Source: Nocardia pseudobrasiliensis NBRC 108224 | GTDB lineage: Bacteria > Actinomycetota > Actinomycetes > Mycobacteriales > Mycobacteriaceae | Length of the DNA: 64,000 nt | NCBI RefSeq assembly: GCF_001613105.1 | Contig: NZ_BDBS01000037.1 | Location: 1-64,000 of the forward strand | Direction: 5' to 3' | Notes under the pieces: model-generated | What the model was told of the DNA's origin: nothing | Databases searched by the model: none | What the model saw: only the letters and a program-made list of their open reading frames with translations | Translations under genes and position numbers: made by a program | Shown here: positions 26,607 through 38,600 of the stretch, in pieces | Layout: each line of letters starts with the position of its first letter | Position numbering within the stretch: the first letter of the stretch is position 1

Positions 26607-29600
26607 TCACCGCCCGAATACCCGATGCCGCCGATCCGGATCCGCGAGCACATCCCGCACCAACATCCCCAGATCAGCATCCATCCCCCGCGCCCCATAC
26701 CGCAGATCACACACCGCCACACCCCCCACCGCTACCACGAACCGCGCCACCCGAGCATCGCCCTGCCACCGCACCTCCACCCCCGGCGCATCCAACGCGA
26801 TCACCCGACCGCCCACCCGCAGACACAATCCACCCCCACCCCGATAAAACACCACCTGCTCCCCACCCAACTCACCATAAACGCCACCCAACCCCTCACC
26901 GCCGACCGAAACCGCCTGCAACACCCCACTTTCCGGATCAAATCGCGCATACTCCCCCCACCCCGTCTGCGACCGCACCAAAATGGTCCCCACCCCAGCC
27001 GAACTCTCCCCAACCCGCGGAAACCGTTGCCTACCCCGCCGCACAGCGCCCGCACTCCCCGATGTCCCACCCATCGGCATCCCACTCATGGGCGCACCAC
27101 CGGGGCCATTCACCTGGTTCGACGCATCGGCTTCGATCGGTCTCGCATGGTCAGGCGTCTGCGACACAGGATGCGGCACAACACCATTCACACCACCGCC
27201 GCTCGCACCTTCCGAACTCTGCCCCGTCGACCCCTGCTCGACGGCATCGCCCGACTGTTGCCAGCCGACAGTCGGAGACGACCCGCCGGATGTTCCCGGC
27301 TGTGACCACGGCCGTGAATCATTCAACGGCACAGGGATATCCGGTGCTCCCGACGGAAATGTCGATATTCCAGGCGGGCCCGGTGGCCGCGAATCAACCG
27401 GGGGCATAGGAACATCCGGAGGGCTCGGCAACGGCGGGACGGATGGCGGCCAATTTCCACCCGGAGGAACCGCAATGTCCGGCGGATTCGAAGTTGACGG
27501 AATACCCGGCGGCCAGTTCCCGTCCGGAGGCGTCGGAATGTCCGGCAGGTTCGGAAGTGACGGAACTCCCGGCGGCCACGACGGCGGCCAATCTTCGCCT
27601 GGAGGTATCGGGATATCCGGCGGATTCGAAAGTGGTGGGACCCCCGGCGGCCAGTTCCCGCCCGGAGGCAGCGGAGTATCCGGCGGATTCCGAAGCGGCG
27701 GAACCCCCGGCGGCCAATTTCCGCCCGGAGGCATCGGGATATCCGGCGGATTCGAAAGTGGTGGGACCCCCGGCGGCCAGTTCCCACTCGGAGGCGGCGG
27801 AGTATCCGGCGGATTCCGAAGCGGCGGAACCCCCGGCGGCCAGTTCCCGCCCGGAGGCAGCGGAGTATCCGGCGGATTCGGTAGCGGTGGAATCGGGTTG
27901 GGCTGGGTCGGCGGGACCGGGCCGGGTGTCGGTGGTTGCGGTTCCGTGGGTGGGGTCGGGGGCACCGGCGGGCGGGGCGGTGTCGGTGGGCGCGGTGGCG
28001 CGACCGGGCCGCGCGGCGGTTGAGGTGTGGCCGGGCGGTGTGGTGGTTGTGGCGGCGTCGGGCGGTGTGGTGGCGGTTCGGGGGGCTGCGGCATGGTCCA
28101 CGGTCCCGGAGCGAACGGCCCCTGCGGCCGATAGTCAGGCAGTTCGACCTCGAATTCATGCTGAATATGCGGAATCCGAGACCCCGGGAACGGATTCCGC
28201 CCCGACCATCCATCCCCCCTGACCGAAGACCCATCCCCCGAATCCCGCGAATCGGCATCATCTTCATGCCGCACGCCGGACTTCTGATCATGCGAGGGCG
28301 CATCCTCCCGCGCCCCCGAGCGCAGATCACCGGGATCCCGCGAGTGGATATCAACCTCCCCATTCCGCGCGCCCGACTCCCGAACATCGGAACCATCACG
28401 CGGCAGCCCCATGCCGTCCTGCGAGAGCTCATCGGGACCACTCTGCGGCAGCTGCCGACCATGCTTCGCACCAGACTGCTGTGGGTCGCCCGGATCTGCT
28501 TGCGGCAGAACATCATCGTGTCGCGTACCTCTCACCGAGGGATCCGCGTCATCGAGCGCGTCTTCCCGCACCGAGGGATCGCTGTTGTGATACCCGGCCT
28601 CGTCGACCGGACGCTCGCCCTGCCCGGCTGAATTCCGCCACGTCGCATGGTCAGTCGGGCGACCACCCGCCAGATCCCACAGCCAGTCAGCATGTTCAGC
28701 GACCATCCGGGCATTCCATTCGGCCTGTTTGACTTCCATCCAGGCCGCCCACGCATTACCGATCCGACTGTCCCCGTGGTCCTCCTCAGCCAACCGACGC
28801 AGCCATGCGGCGCGCTCGGCTTCCATTCGCGCGTCCCAGTCAGCCGATTCAGCACGGAACCGGGCATTCCACTGCTCCGGCGTCTCCAACGGACGCCCAG
28901 AAGTCCGCGATTTTCCCTCATCCACAGTCGAATTGGCCACCGGCCGCCCTGAAGTCTCCCGGTTATCCATCTCCTCTGGCACGATCGGCCGCTCGGAAAT
29001 GACGGTCCCCTCCTCCGATGACTCCTTCGAAATCCGCTCCGGCGCTGGGCTCTCGGAATGCTCATTCACGCCATCCACCGGCGGCACGCGCCGACCACCG
29101 GATGACCCCGACTCCCCTTCTCCCGCAGACACTTCCCGCCCACGAAGCGCCTCCGGCCCACCCGGCAGCGTCCGATCCGACGGCACCGACTCGGGCAGCC
29201 GAACCGTTTCGGTCGGCTGCTCCTGCGGAGCTACATCGGGCTGGCCGGATTCATCGACCCCCGATACCTGCTCCGACTTCCCCTGCCCTCCAGCAGGATC
29301 CACCGGAGAACGTCCCGGCGGCAAAGGCCGCGGCCCAGCTCCCGGCGGAAGCGCGTCCACATCGCCGCCGAGACGAGGCGGAAGGATATCCGTGACCTGT
29401 GGCCGCGCGGGCCGATACGGGATATCAGCCCGCCATTCGGTTCGCTTGGGCCGCTTGGCATCCCAGTCGTAGCCCTCCATGATCGCGTGCGCGTTCGCAT
29501 CACGCCAGGTAGCAGTCGGGTTGGCGCGCAGATAGTTCGATTCGGCCAGTGCGTCCTGCAGTAGCAGCACATCCTCGGGCAGCGGCTCGCCCGCGATCAG

Positions 29601-32600
29601 ACGATTCCACGCCTCGGCCACATCGGCGACCGCGTCGAGCGGGCGGCGCAGCAGTACACCGTCCTCGGGATCGCGCACCAGGTGTCGGTCTCGCATCAGA
29701 TGGTTCTTGATCTGTTCGATCTGCTCGCGCGTGAACACCGGATCCCCGGCCGCGAGCCGATCGGCCACCCGGCCCGCCAGCTCCCCGGCATCCGTCCGGT
29801 CGGCCAAAACGTCGCGCACCTCGTCGACCAAAGCACGTGCGGAGCTGTCGTTTTCGTCGCGTAAATGCGGTGCGAGCTCCTGTGCGATCCGGTTCGCCTC
29901 GGCATCCGGCCGGGACACCAGACGCTCCTGGATCCGCTCCACCAGCCGATCCGCCCGAACCACATGTTCGGTCGAAGGCTCCGCACCGTGCGCCAGCACC
30001 CCGGCCACGCGCCGCACGAGCTCGCCGTGGTCGCCGTCGGAATCGCGCTCCAGCTCCTGCCGGATCTCATCGACGAATTCCCTTGCCGAACCGCGCCTTT
30101 CGCTCGGCAGCTCCGACGCGGTATCCCGCGCGAGGCGGTCGGCAGCACTGTCCGGCGCCGCCACCAAACGTTCGCGAACCCGATCGACCAGCTTCTCCGC
30201 CCGGCCGGTACGCTCGGCCGCCGATTCCTCCGGCGGCGCGGACCGCTGTGCCGCCCGCCGCTCGGCCAGATGGTCGTGAACGGCATCGATATCGGAATCG
30301 TCGGCCCGAAACCGCGTGTATTCCTCATCGGCCCAGCGCTGTACGCGCGCCCAGTCCCGCTCCTTCTGCAACTCCCGCTCGTCGAAATGGCCCGACAGCT
30401 GCTCCCGATTCCCCACGTGATCGCGCGGATCCCATTCCCTGGCCATGGGCTGCACATCCGGCCGCTGCGCCCGGAACCATGGATGCTTCTTGAATCCCGG
30501 ATGCACCTGCCCGGGATGTTCGGAGTCGGCGTACCAGGTGAAACCCGACAGCTTCGCCGACTCGAGAATCAACCGCATCGTGTTGTAGAAGACGCCCGCG
30601 AACGGCGGCTCATACGTCGGCACACCGGGATCCACCGGATCCATGCCCGGAATGCGCGGCAGCAACTCCTCATCGATCGCACCGGGCGGCCCGTGCACGA
30701 AGGGATCGGTCACCGCCGACTGGAACGGATCGACCGCCCACCCGCTGACCCCCTCGGGCAGTACACGCGGCTCGAAACCCTTGGGCACCGTCTGCTTGTA
30801 CCGACCCGTAGTCCATTCCGGCCGACTGGGATTCACATCGTGCCAGCGCCCTTCGGCATCGCGCCACCGCACCAGCTCCAGGCCGCGACGGCCGTTGTTC
30901 CACCCCGCCCGCAGATACTCCCGCTGCGGCCCGCGCGCCTGCTCACCACGCCAACTGCCATCGCGATCGGCGATGATCCGGTGATACTCGATCACCGTCT
31001 CCGGCCGCATCATCGCCTGCGCCACACCGGAATCGCGGAGAATCGCATCGACGAGCGCATCGTCATGATCGCCTCGCGGACGTCCGAGCTCGTCACGCGG
31101 ACCGACCACGATGATGCGCGGATGCTCCCCGTCGATCAACCCGACCCGCTCGGTGATCCGCCGCGCCCCGGCCGATTCGATGATTTCCTTACCGGCCCCG
31201 GCCAATTCGGCCATCCGGTCCTGAATTCGCCCGATCCGATTACGCGCCTGGTCGACCGCGCGCGCGACCTCGTCGAGCAATCGGATCCGCCGGGCATGCT
31301 CGGCCATTTCCTCGGCCCGCACCGTACGCCCGGCGACCTCCCGCAACGCCTCATCGAGATGCTCCGCCCCGAGCCTGCTCTCATCGATCCGCAACCGCCG
31401 CGCCAGATCCGCGAGCATGGCCTCCCTGGGTTTGATCCGCAGCACCTCGGCCGCCCGCTCACCACCCAACCGATCCAGCTCCGCGCGCACCATCTGCGAG
31501 ATCAGCGGATGATCCTGCACCACAACAGCTTCCAAAGAAGCGATCCGGCGGTCGAGCTCCGCGATCCACCGCTTTCCGGTGAGCTCATCACGCAACAACA
31601 GTTTCGGCTTGTCCTTCAACGCCTCGACGGCCGCCTCACGCTCGGCGCGCAAACGCTCGAATTCGGCGCGAACCTCCTCCGGAATACGTCGCTGCGCCCC
31701 AGCGGTTTCCAGCGCGACAATGTGCCGATCCAGCTCCCCCAGCTCGGTATGCAGCTCATTGACCTTCTCCGCCGCATCCTGCAGTTTGAAGATATTCCGT
31801 TCGCGCCGTTGATGTTCGACGCTACTGACCGCTTCATGCCCACGCGCTGGCACATCCTCACCGATGGCTCCGATATCCCGCTGCCCGACGATCCGCTCAC
31901 GCAAGGCCATGATGGTCGCCTCGAGACGATCATGCCCCAGCGCCCGATCCAGCTCCGCCTCATCCCGCAGCGGCCGCCCCTCGGTATCGGCCAACTCCAG
32001 CCGCTCGGCCCGATCATTACGCTTGGCCCGCCAGAACTGATGCTCCGCAGCCTTTTCCGCCCGCTGCCGCAACAACGCATCATGCCGCGCCTGCGACGAA
32101 TCCCGGGGTTCCGGCGCACCGTGGCCGCCTGCACCGTCCGAATCCTCGCCCTCTGCGACTACTCGCTTCGACTGCCCGCCAGGATCCTCCGGATCGTCAC
32201 CGGCCGCGCGCTTCCGCCCACCCGACTCAACAGGATCGCCCGACCCGTCAGCCGCGCGCTTCCTCCCGTCCTCAGCCGGCTGCCCGCGGCCACCCTCCGA
32301 CCGACTCCGCGCGCCCTCGTCACCCGTCGAATGATCGCCAGGCCGCCCCTCCGGCGGCTCGGCCGCACCCGGCGAACCGGTCGGCGGCTTCGTCGGCGGG
32401 CCCTGCGGCGGTGCCGCACCGGCCGGGCCGCCGCCCTCGTCCGGATCCTCCCCATCGCGCGGACGCGGAATCTGTTCCGCGGCATCGGCCCCCCGCGCGG
32501 TCTCACCCTCCGCCTCGAGCAGATCGGCATGCCAACGCTCGGCCATCTCGACCGCCGAATCCAACCGGCGCACCGCGGCATCGGCCGCGTGGAACCGTCG

Positions 32601-35600
32601 CGCCGCCTCCTCCAGCGCGTCGATCCGGTCCTGCCAGCCCTGCTGCTCGTCGAGCCGCGTCGTCCGCGCCCGTAGATCCTCGATGACCCGATCCAACGAT
32701 CGGTCCGAATGTCGCGGATCCTCCCGCAGCCCCAACTCCGCATCGCTCACGCCGATGCCCCGCCGCGCATCCTCGAGATCCGCCCGCGCCCGCTCGCGGT
32801 CCCCGCGAACCCGATCACGCTCCGCCCGCAACCGCTCGACCTCGGCCTCCCGCCCCGCGATCAGCTCGTCGCGCGCCCGCCGCGCGGCCGCGTCCTCATG
32901 CCGCCGATCCAGATGCTCCCGCACCGCGGCCTCGATCGCGTCGTCGCTTCGCCCGGCCCGCACGTCCGCGTCCTGAAACGCCCGAGCCGCCTGCTCCAGC
33001 GCGTCGACCCGGTCCTGCCAGCCCTGCTGCGCGTCGACCCGCATCGTCCTGGCGCGCAGATCCTCGATGACCTCCGAAAGCGGTCGAATACGTTCCGGCG
33101 GCGGATTATCGGGATGCGGTGGGAGACCCAATTCCGCCGGATGCACCGCGATCCCCGCCCGGGCCGCATCCAGCTCGTCACGCGCCTGCCCCCGCGCCCG
33201 GAACGCCTCGTCGCGCTCATCGCGCAGCCGCGCGATCTCCGCATCTCGTGCATTGTCGAACTCTCGATGCCGCACAACGGCTTTGGTCACAGAGTCCTGC
33301 AGCCGCACAGCGTCCGCATGCGCCCGGTTGTATCGACGAGCGGCCTGTTCCAGCGCATCGATCCGTTCCTGACGCAGCGGCAATTCGTCCACCCGACCGG
33401 TCCGGTTACGCAAATGCTCGATCGTCTCGTCCAGCGTCGGAACATAATCCGGAGCCCGGAAATCGCTCGGCTCCCCGGCCGCGCGACGAGGACGCAGCTC
33501 GGATTCGTCGACACGCAACCCGGTCCGGCGCAGCCCCGCCAGCGCGTCCTGAAGCTTTCGCGCGGCCTCGGCGCGAGCACGGAACGCCCTGTCCCGCTTG
33601 GCCTCCAGCCCCGCGATTTCCACCCGCCGTGCGGTCGCGGCGGGATCGCCGACCGGCTCACGCGGCGCGACCGGATCCACCGGCTCCGCATCCCACCGCA
33701 CGGCCCGCTCCACCGCAGCCCCCAGTCGCGCGGCCTCTGCCTCCGCCGCGTGGAATTCCCTTGCCGCCCGGTCCAACTCGGTGACGGCCGCATGCCAGCC
33801 GTCCTGCTCGTCCAGTCGTCGCGTGCGTGTGAAGAGGTGGTCGATCGTCTCCTCCAGCGTCCGAACATAATCCGGATGCCGGGGATCGGTCGGTTCATCC
33901 GGGCCGCGGAAGGGCCGCAGTTCCGCATCGGACACACCCTCGCGATGACGATTCAGACCGTCGCGCGCGAGATCCAACGCATCCCGGGCGGATTCGACCT
34001 CCCGCCGTGCCTCGGCATGATCACGCGACAACACATCGACCATCGCGCGCCGCCCCTGCGGCGTCCGCGGCCGCAGCTCGGGATCGTCGCGGACAGCCCG
34101 CGTCAGTTGCTCGTCCAGCCGCCCCGCCCGCGTATCGGCCTCATGGAATGCCCGAGCCGCATCCTCGAGCTCGTTCACCTTCCGATGCCAGCCCTCCTGC
34201 AGCTCCACGGATTTGGTGCGCGAACGCAGATACTCGAGCGTCTCGTCCAGCGTCCGGGCTTGCGGTGCGTCGGAATCCCGCCGCAGACGCAACTCCTCCT
34301 CCCCGACGCCGACCCGCCCATTACGCCCGGCCCCATCGCGGCCGATACCCTCCCGGGCGATCTCATCCAGCGCTCGATCCAATTCCCGCCGAGCCCGAGC
34401 CCGATCATCCAGCGCCGCATCGCGGTCCTCGGCGAGTCGTTCCAGCCGCTCCCGAATCGCCTGCGCCGCCTCGTGTTCGACCGCGCGCTGATGCTCGTCC
34501 GCCACGGCCGCCAGCGCATCCAGATCCTCCGCGCGACGCAGCACCTCCTCGCGCAGCTCCGCGTGCACCCGCGACAACTCCTCGGGCGTCAACCGCTCAT
34601 GCTTATCGATCTTGCCGTCGCGATAGACCTCGTACACCTTCGCGGCGCGCTCGACACTCGCATCGGTGATGTCGACCCCGAGTACACGGGCCCAATCGCT
34701 GTTGGCGACCGGTTTGTCCTTGCCCTCCGGCGTATTTCGTGGTTCCTCGACCGTCGCAATCTCCCGCCCCGAACGCGGTTCGGCGAACAGCCGCGGATCG
34801 CCGACGACACGCCGCAGATGATCCAACGCGCCCGAATCATGCATCGGCACTTCACCATCGGCGACGCGCGGATCGCTGCGCGCATCCCGCCGCAGCCCTT
34901 CGGTGAACGGATCGATCTCCCCCAGCGCCCGCGAGTACTCGGCGAGTGCGTCGACCGCGGCCGCGGGGTCGCGCTTCATCAGCTTCGTCAAGGCCCGATG
35001 CAGCTTGTCCGGATCCAGCTTCTTCAGATCCGGTTCCATGCGCAGGGTCGGCTGGCCGGTCCGGGGATTGCGCCGCGATTTGCCCGGAGACAGATCCTCC
35101 CGATCGGTGCCCAATCGCTCGGCCAGCCGGTTCGCCGCGGCATCGGCCGCCGCCGAATCGACGCCACGCAGCTGTTTGGCGTAGTCGACGAGGTGTTCCA
35201 ACTGCTGACGCCGCAGGGCATTTCGATTCGACCGGTCGGCGATCTCCTCGGCCAGTGCGCGCGGGGTCAATTCGTGCGGCTCGATACCCAGAACATGGGC
35301 CAGCCCGTCGCGCGCACCGCCGAGATCGTGGAACAGATCGATGGCATCGGTGCTGCGCGCGTAATCGACCAGGGCCTCGATCTGTATTGCCCGCAGACCA
35401 TTTTCGCGACGCAGGTCGGCGATCGTATCGGCGATGCGCTCCGGATCCAGCCGCCGCGAATCCTCGATACCCAGTCGACGCGCGAGTTCGTCACGAGCGG
35501 AGACGATTTCATGCGACGGCCGGGCGGATCCAGCGCGATCGAACGCTATCGGCGACTCGGCCACCGGATCGCGCACCAGGTGCCAGTTCCCCTCGCCGTC

Positions 35601-38600
35601 GCGCACCACCGTGGCCCGCAACTCCCGCCCGCCGACCTCACGACCGACGTGACCGACCTCCGGCTCACCCAGCTCCACGATATGCACGCGACCCTGGCGA
35701 TCGACCAGCGCGCCGCGGTAATCGACCCGCACCTCACCGCGATTCACCCGCTCGGCCAGATCCCGATCGGCGGCCAACTCCCGCGCCAGCAGCCCGTCGT
35801 GATTGCCCTGGCCGTCGATCACGATCAGCCGCGGCGGTTCCCCGTCCACATAGCGAATTCGCTCACCCGGATCGGCGCGCACGAAATCGTCGACCCGCGA
35901 GGCGAAGTCGGATATCGCTTCACCACGTCCGCGCACCCCGTCCTGCAGTCGGACCAACAGATCGTCCAGCGGTCGGCCGGCCAACTCGTCGAGAGCCGCC
36001 TCGACCATATGCGCCCAGGTGGAGCGCTCATCGCGCACCTGATCGCGCAGTAGCGCGTGTTCGAACAGCTTGCGCCGCTCCGGATCCAGGACAGGCCCGT
36101 CCTCGCCGTCGTCCACATCGCGCAGCCGGGGATCGATCTCGTGCAGATCCGGCCAGTTCCGGCCGCCCTCGGAGCCATTGTTCACTCCGCGCCAATCCTG
36201 GAGTCCCACACGCCCGTTCGGATTGTCGGGATCGGCGCGGATCAGCTCCTTCAGGAATCGGCCGAGCGGATCCTTGTCCGAGAAGCTGACCTGCTTGCTG
36301 AACGGAATCGCCGCATCCTCGGCGTTGTACCGGCGCGCCACATCGGCCAGCGCCTCGATGACCCCGCCCCTGCGCAGATTCAGATAGTCGAGGGTATCGA
36401 CCGCGCGCCGCAGCGATTCGTGGCTCAGATCCGGCAGATCGATGCCCAGATCGCGAGCGAGCCCGCGCAGTCGTTCGGCCTCGGCGGCCCGCTCGCGCAG
36501 CGGGTCCGCCAGATCATGTGCCCAATCGGGCAGCGCCTCATGGGAATTCACACCCGGCTGATCTTCGTGGGCGGGCGGTAGTTCGTGGGTGGTCGGGGTG
36601 TGCTCGAACGGATCGGGCAGCCCCAGCGCCCGGGCGATCGGCTCGATCTCGCGCCACTGCTCACGGGTGATCTCGGTGTACCACGGCTCGTACTCGGTGC
36701 GGTCACGACGCAACATCGGCGCGTGCTCGCCCGCGACGGGCTCCACGCGGGCGGTCAGATGCTTCAACAGCGGCAGCAGCTCCCGGTTCTGATAGAGCAG
36801 AACCGTTTCCTTGACCGCCCGAATCGGATTGACCTTCAATTCCTTCGGCAGATGCGCGAGCTCCTGATGATGGGTCTCCGCGCCGACGAATTCGGTCATC
36901 TGCTTCTGATAGTCGCCGTCCTTACCGGACCCCGACGGGTACTTCGGATTGTGCCCCTCGTAACCGCCCGTGAGCCGACGCCACGTCTTCTGCAGCGCGG
37001 ACTGTTTCTCCGGCAGCTGGGCCGTCTTCGGCTCCACCGCGCTCGATTCTCGCTGCGCCGCTACGGGTTCCGCCTCGCGGATATGCCAACCACCCTTGTC
37101 ATCGGCGACGAGCTCGACGCGCAGCCGTTGCCCGTCCACCTCGATGATGTGCTGACGCACCTCACCGGGCCGAGCGGGTGGCTGCTCACCGACCCGGGAA
37201 TCCAGCGACGGATGCGCGCCGGAATCCACCGAATCCACCGGCTTGCCCCGCGGATCGAACAGGATGCCGTGCGTTCCGGCCGATTCCCGGGGCACCGAGG
37301 GCGGATAGCCATGGTCCAGGCCCGCGCCGGGATCGCGGACCCGAAGCACGCCGTGATCATTGACCAGCACATAGGCATGCGCGCCGACCCCGTGGCGATC
37401 CGCCGCACCCGCGTACTCGTCGACGACCAGCGCCGAGGAGCCGTGCCCCATATCGAGCAGCTGCCGCGCGATATCGTCGTGACCGTCGAAGCCGCGCAGC
37501 TGTCCCTGCGCGGCCGCCTCCACCTCCCGGACGGTCATACCGTCCAGCCCGACCTCGCGTTCGATCGGGCGGATCCACTCGCTGCCGGTCAGCTGTTTGA
37601 TCAGGCGCAATGCCAAATCGGCGCATTTGCCGCGGTGGGCGGAATCGGGGATCGCGTCGTCGACCGGATGCGGCTCGCCGAGTTCGTAGATCCTGCCCTC
37701 GGTGTCGCGGATCGTGATGCCCAGTTCGGCGGCGCGCTCCAGCACCGCGCGCGGTGGCTCGTTGAGCTGCGGCGGCACCTCGAGGATCAGATCGCCACGC
37801 AGCGGATCGGCCAGATCGAGCTCGGGCAACTCCTGCCGATTGTGCGGGGTGTCCTTGATCGTCTCACCCGGGTGGTACTTACCCGCCAGCTCGGCGAGGT
37901 ACCCGGCCGCGGTCTCCGGTTCGACCGCCAATAGCTGAGTGTTCTTGCGCGACACGATCTCCTGGTCCGGCACATAGGAGTCCAGTCGCTTGCCATTACC
38001 CAGATTGATCTCACTGCCACCGCCGCGCTCGCGGTAGTAATGCGCCCGCCGCTCGTCGAGCGCGACTCCCTCACAAAGCCTCTCCCACAACGACTCCGGC
38101 ATATTCTCCGGCCGATTCGCCCGCATGGCGTCGGCCCGCGGCGTGGGCATCTCCTCTTCGATATCGATATGCTCCGGCGTTGATTCGTCTCGGCTGCCGA
38201 TGCGAGCCGTCGGCCGCGCATCGTCCCCGGGGCGAATCTCGTGCCCCAGTAGGAACATCGGGACGTCACCGGCCGGTTCGGAGGGACCGTGATGGTCCCG
38301 TTCCGAAGTGCCAGAGAATTTTTCGCTGTCACCGACGAGCCTGCGGCCCGCCTCCTCCGGCCTGCCGTCGACCAGATGCTCCCGCTCGCGGGCACGGCCG
38401 CGATCGTTCGAAACGTCGCCGACTCGCCCACGGTTGGCGGCGTCCCCGGCCCGAACACGATCGCTCGGACCGTCGCCGACTCGTGCACGGTCCGCGGCGG
38501 AGTCCCCCGCGCGGGGGCGGTTGTTCGCGCCATCGGACTCTCCGGCCCGAACACGTTCGCCACCGGATTCGCCGGGTCTGCGCGCAGCCGGGGCCTCGCC

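Noticed and set aside
27395..27900. Regular repeats considered as a CRISPR array
   Set aside because: Units are contiguous 63-bp coding repeats without unique spacers and lie in frame inside a large gene. No CRISPR array was seen in the window.
26983..28023. Collagen-like Gly-rich plus-strand frame
   Set aside because: It is the antisense of the Pro-rich 63-bp repeat array in the second giant (Pro codons read as Gly).
32709..36053. 1,114-codon plus-strand frame inside the second giant
   Set aside because: Antisense shadow; the minus-strand frame has the repeated coiled-coil units and conserved modules.
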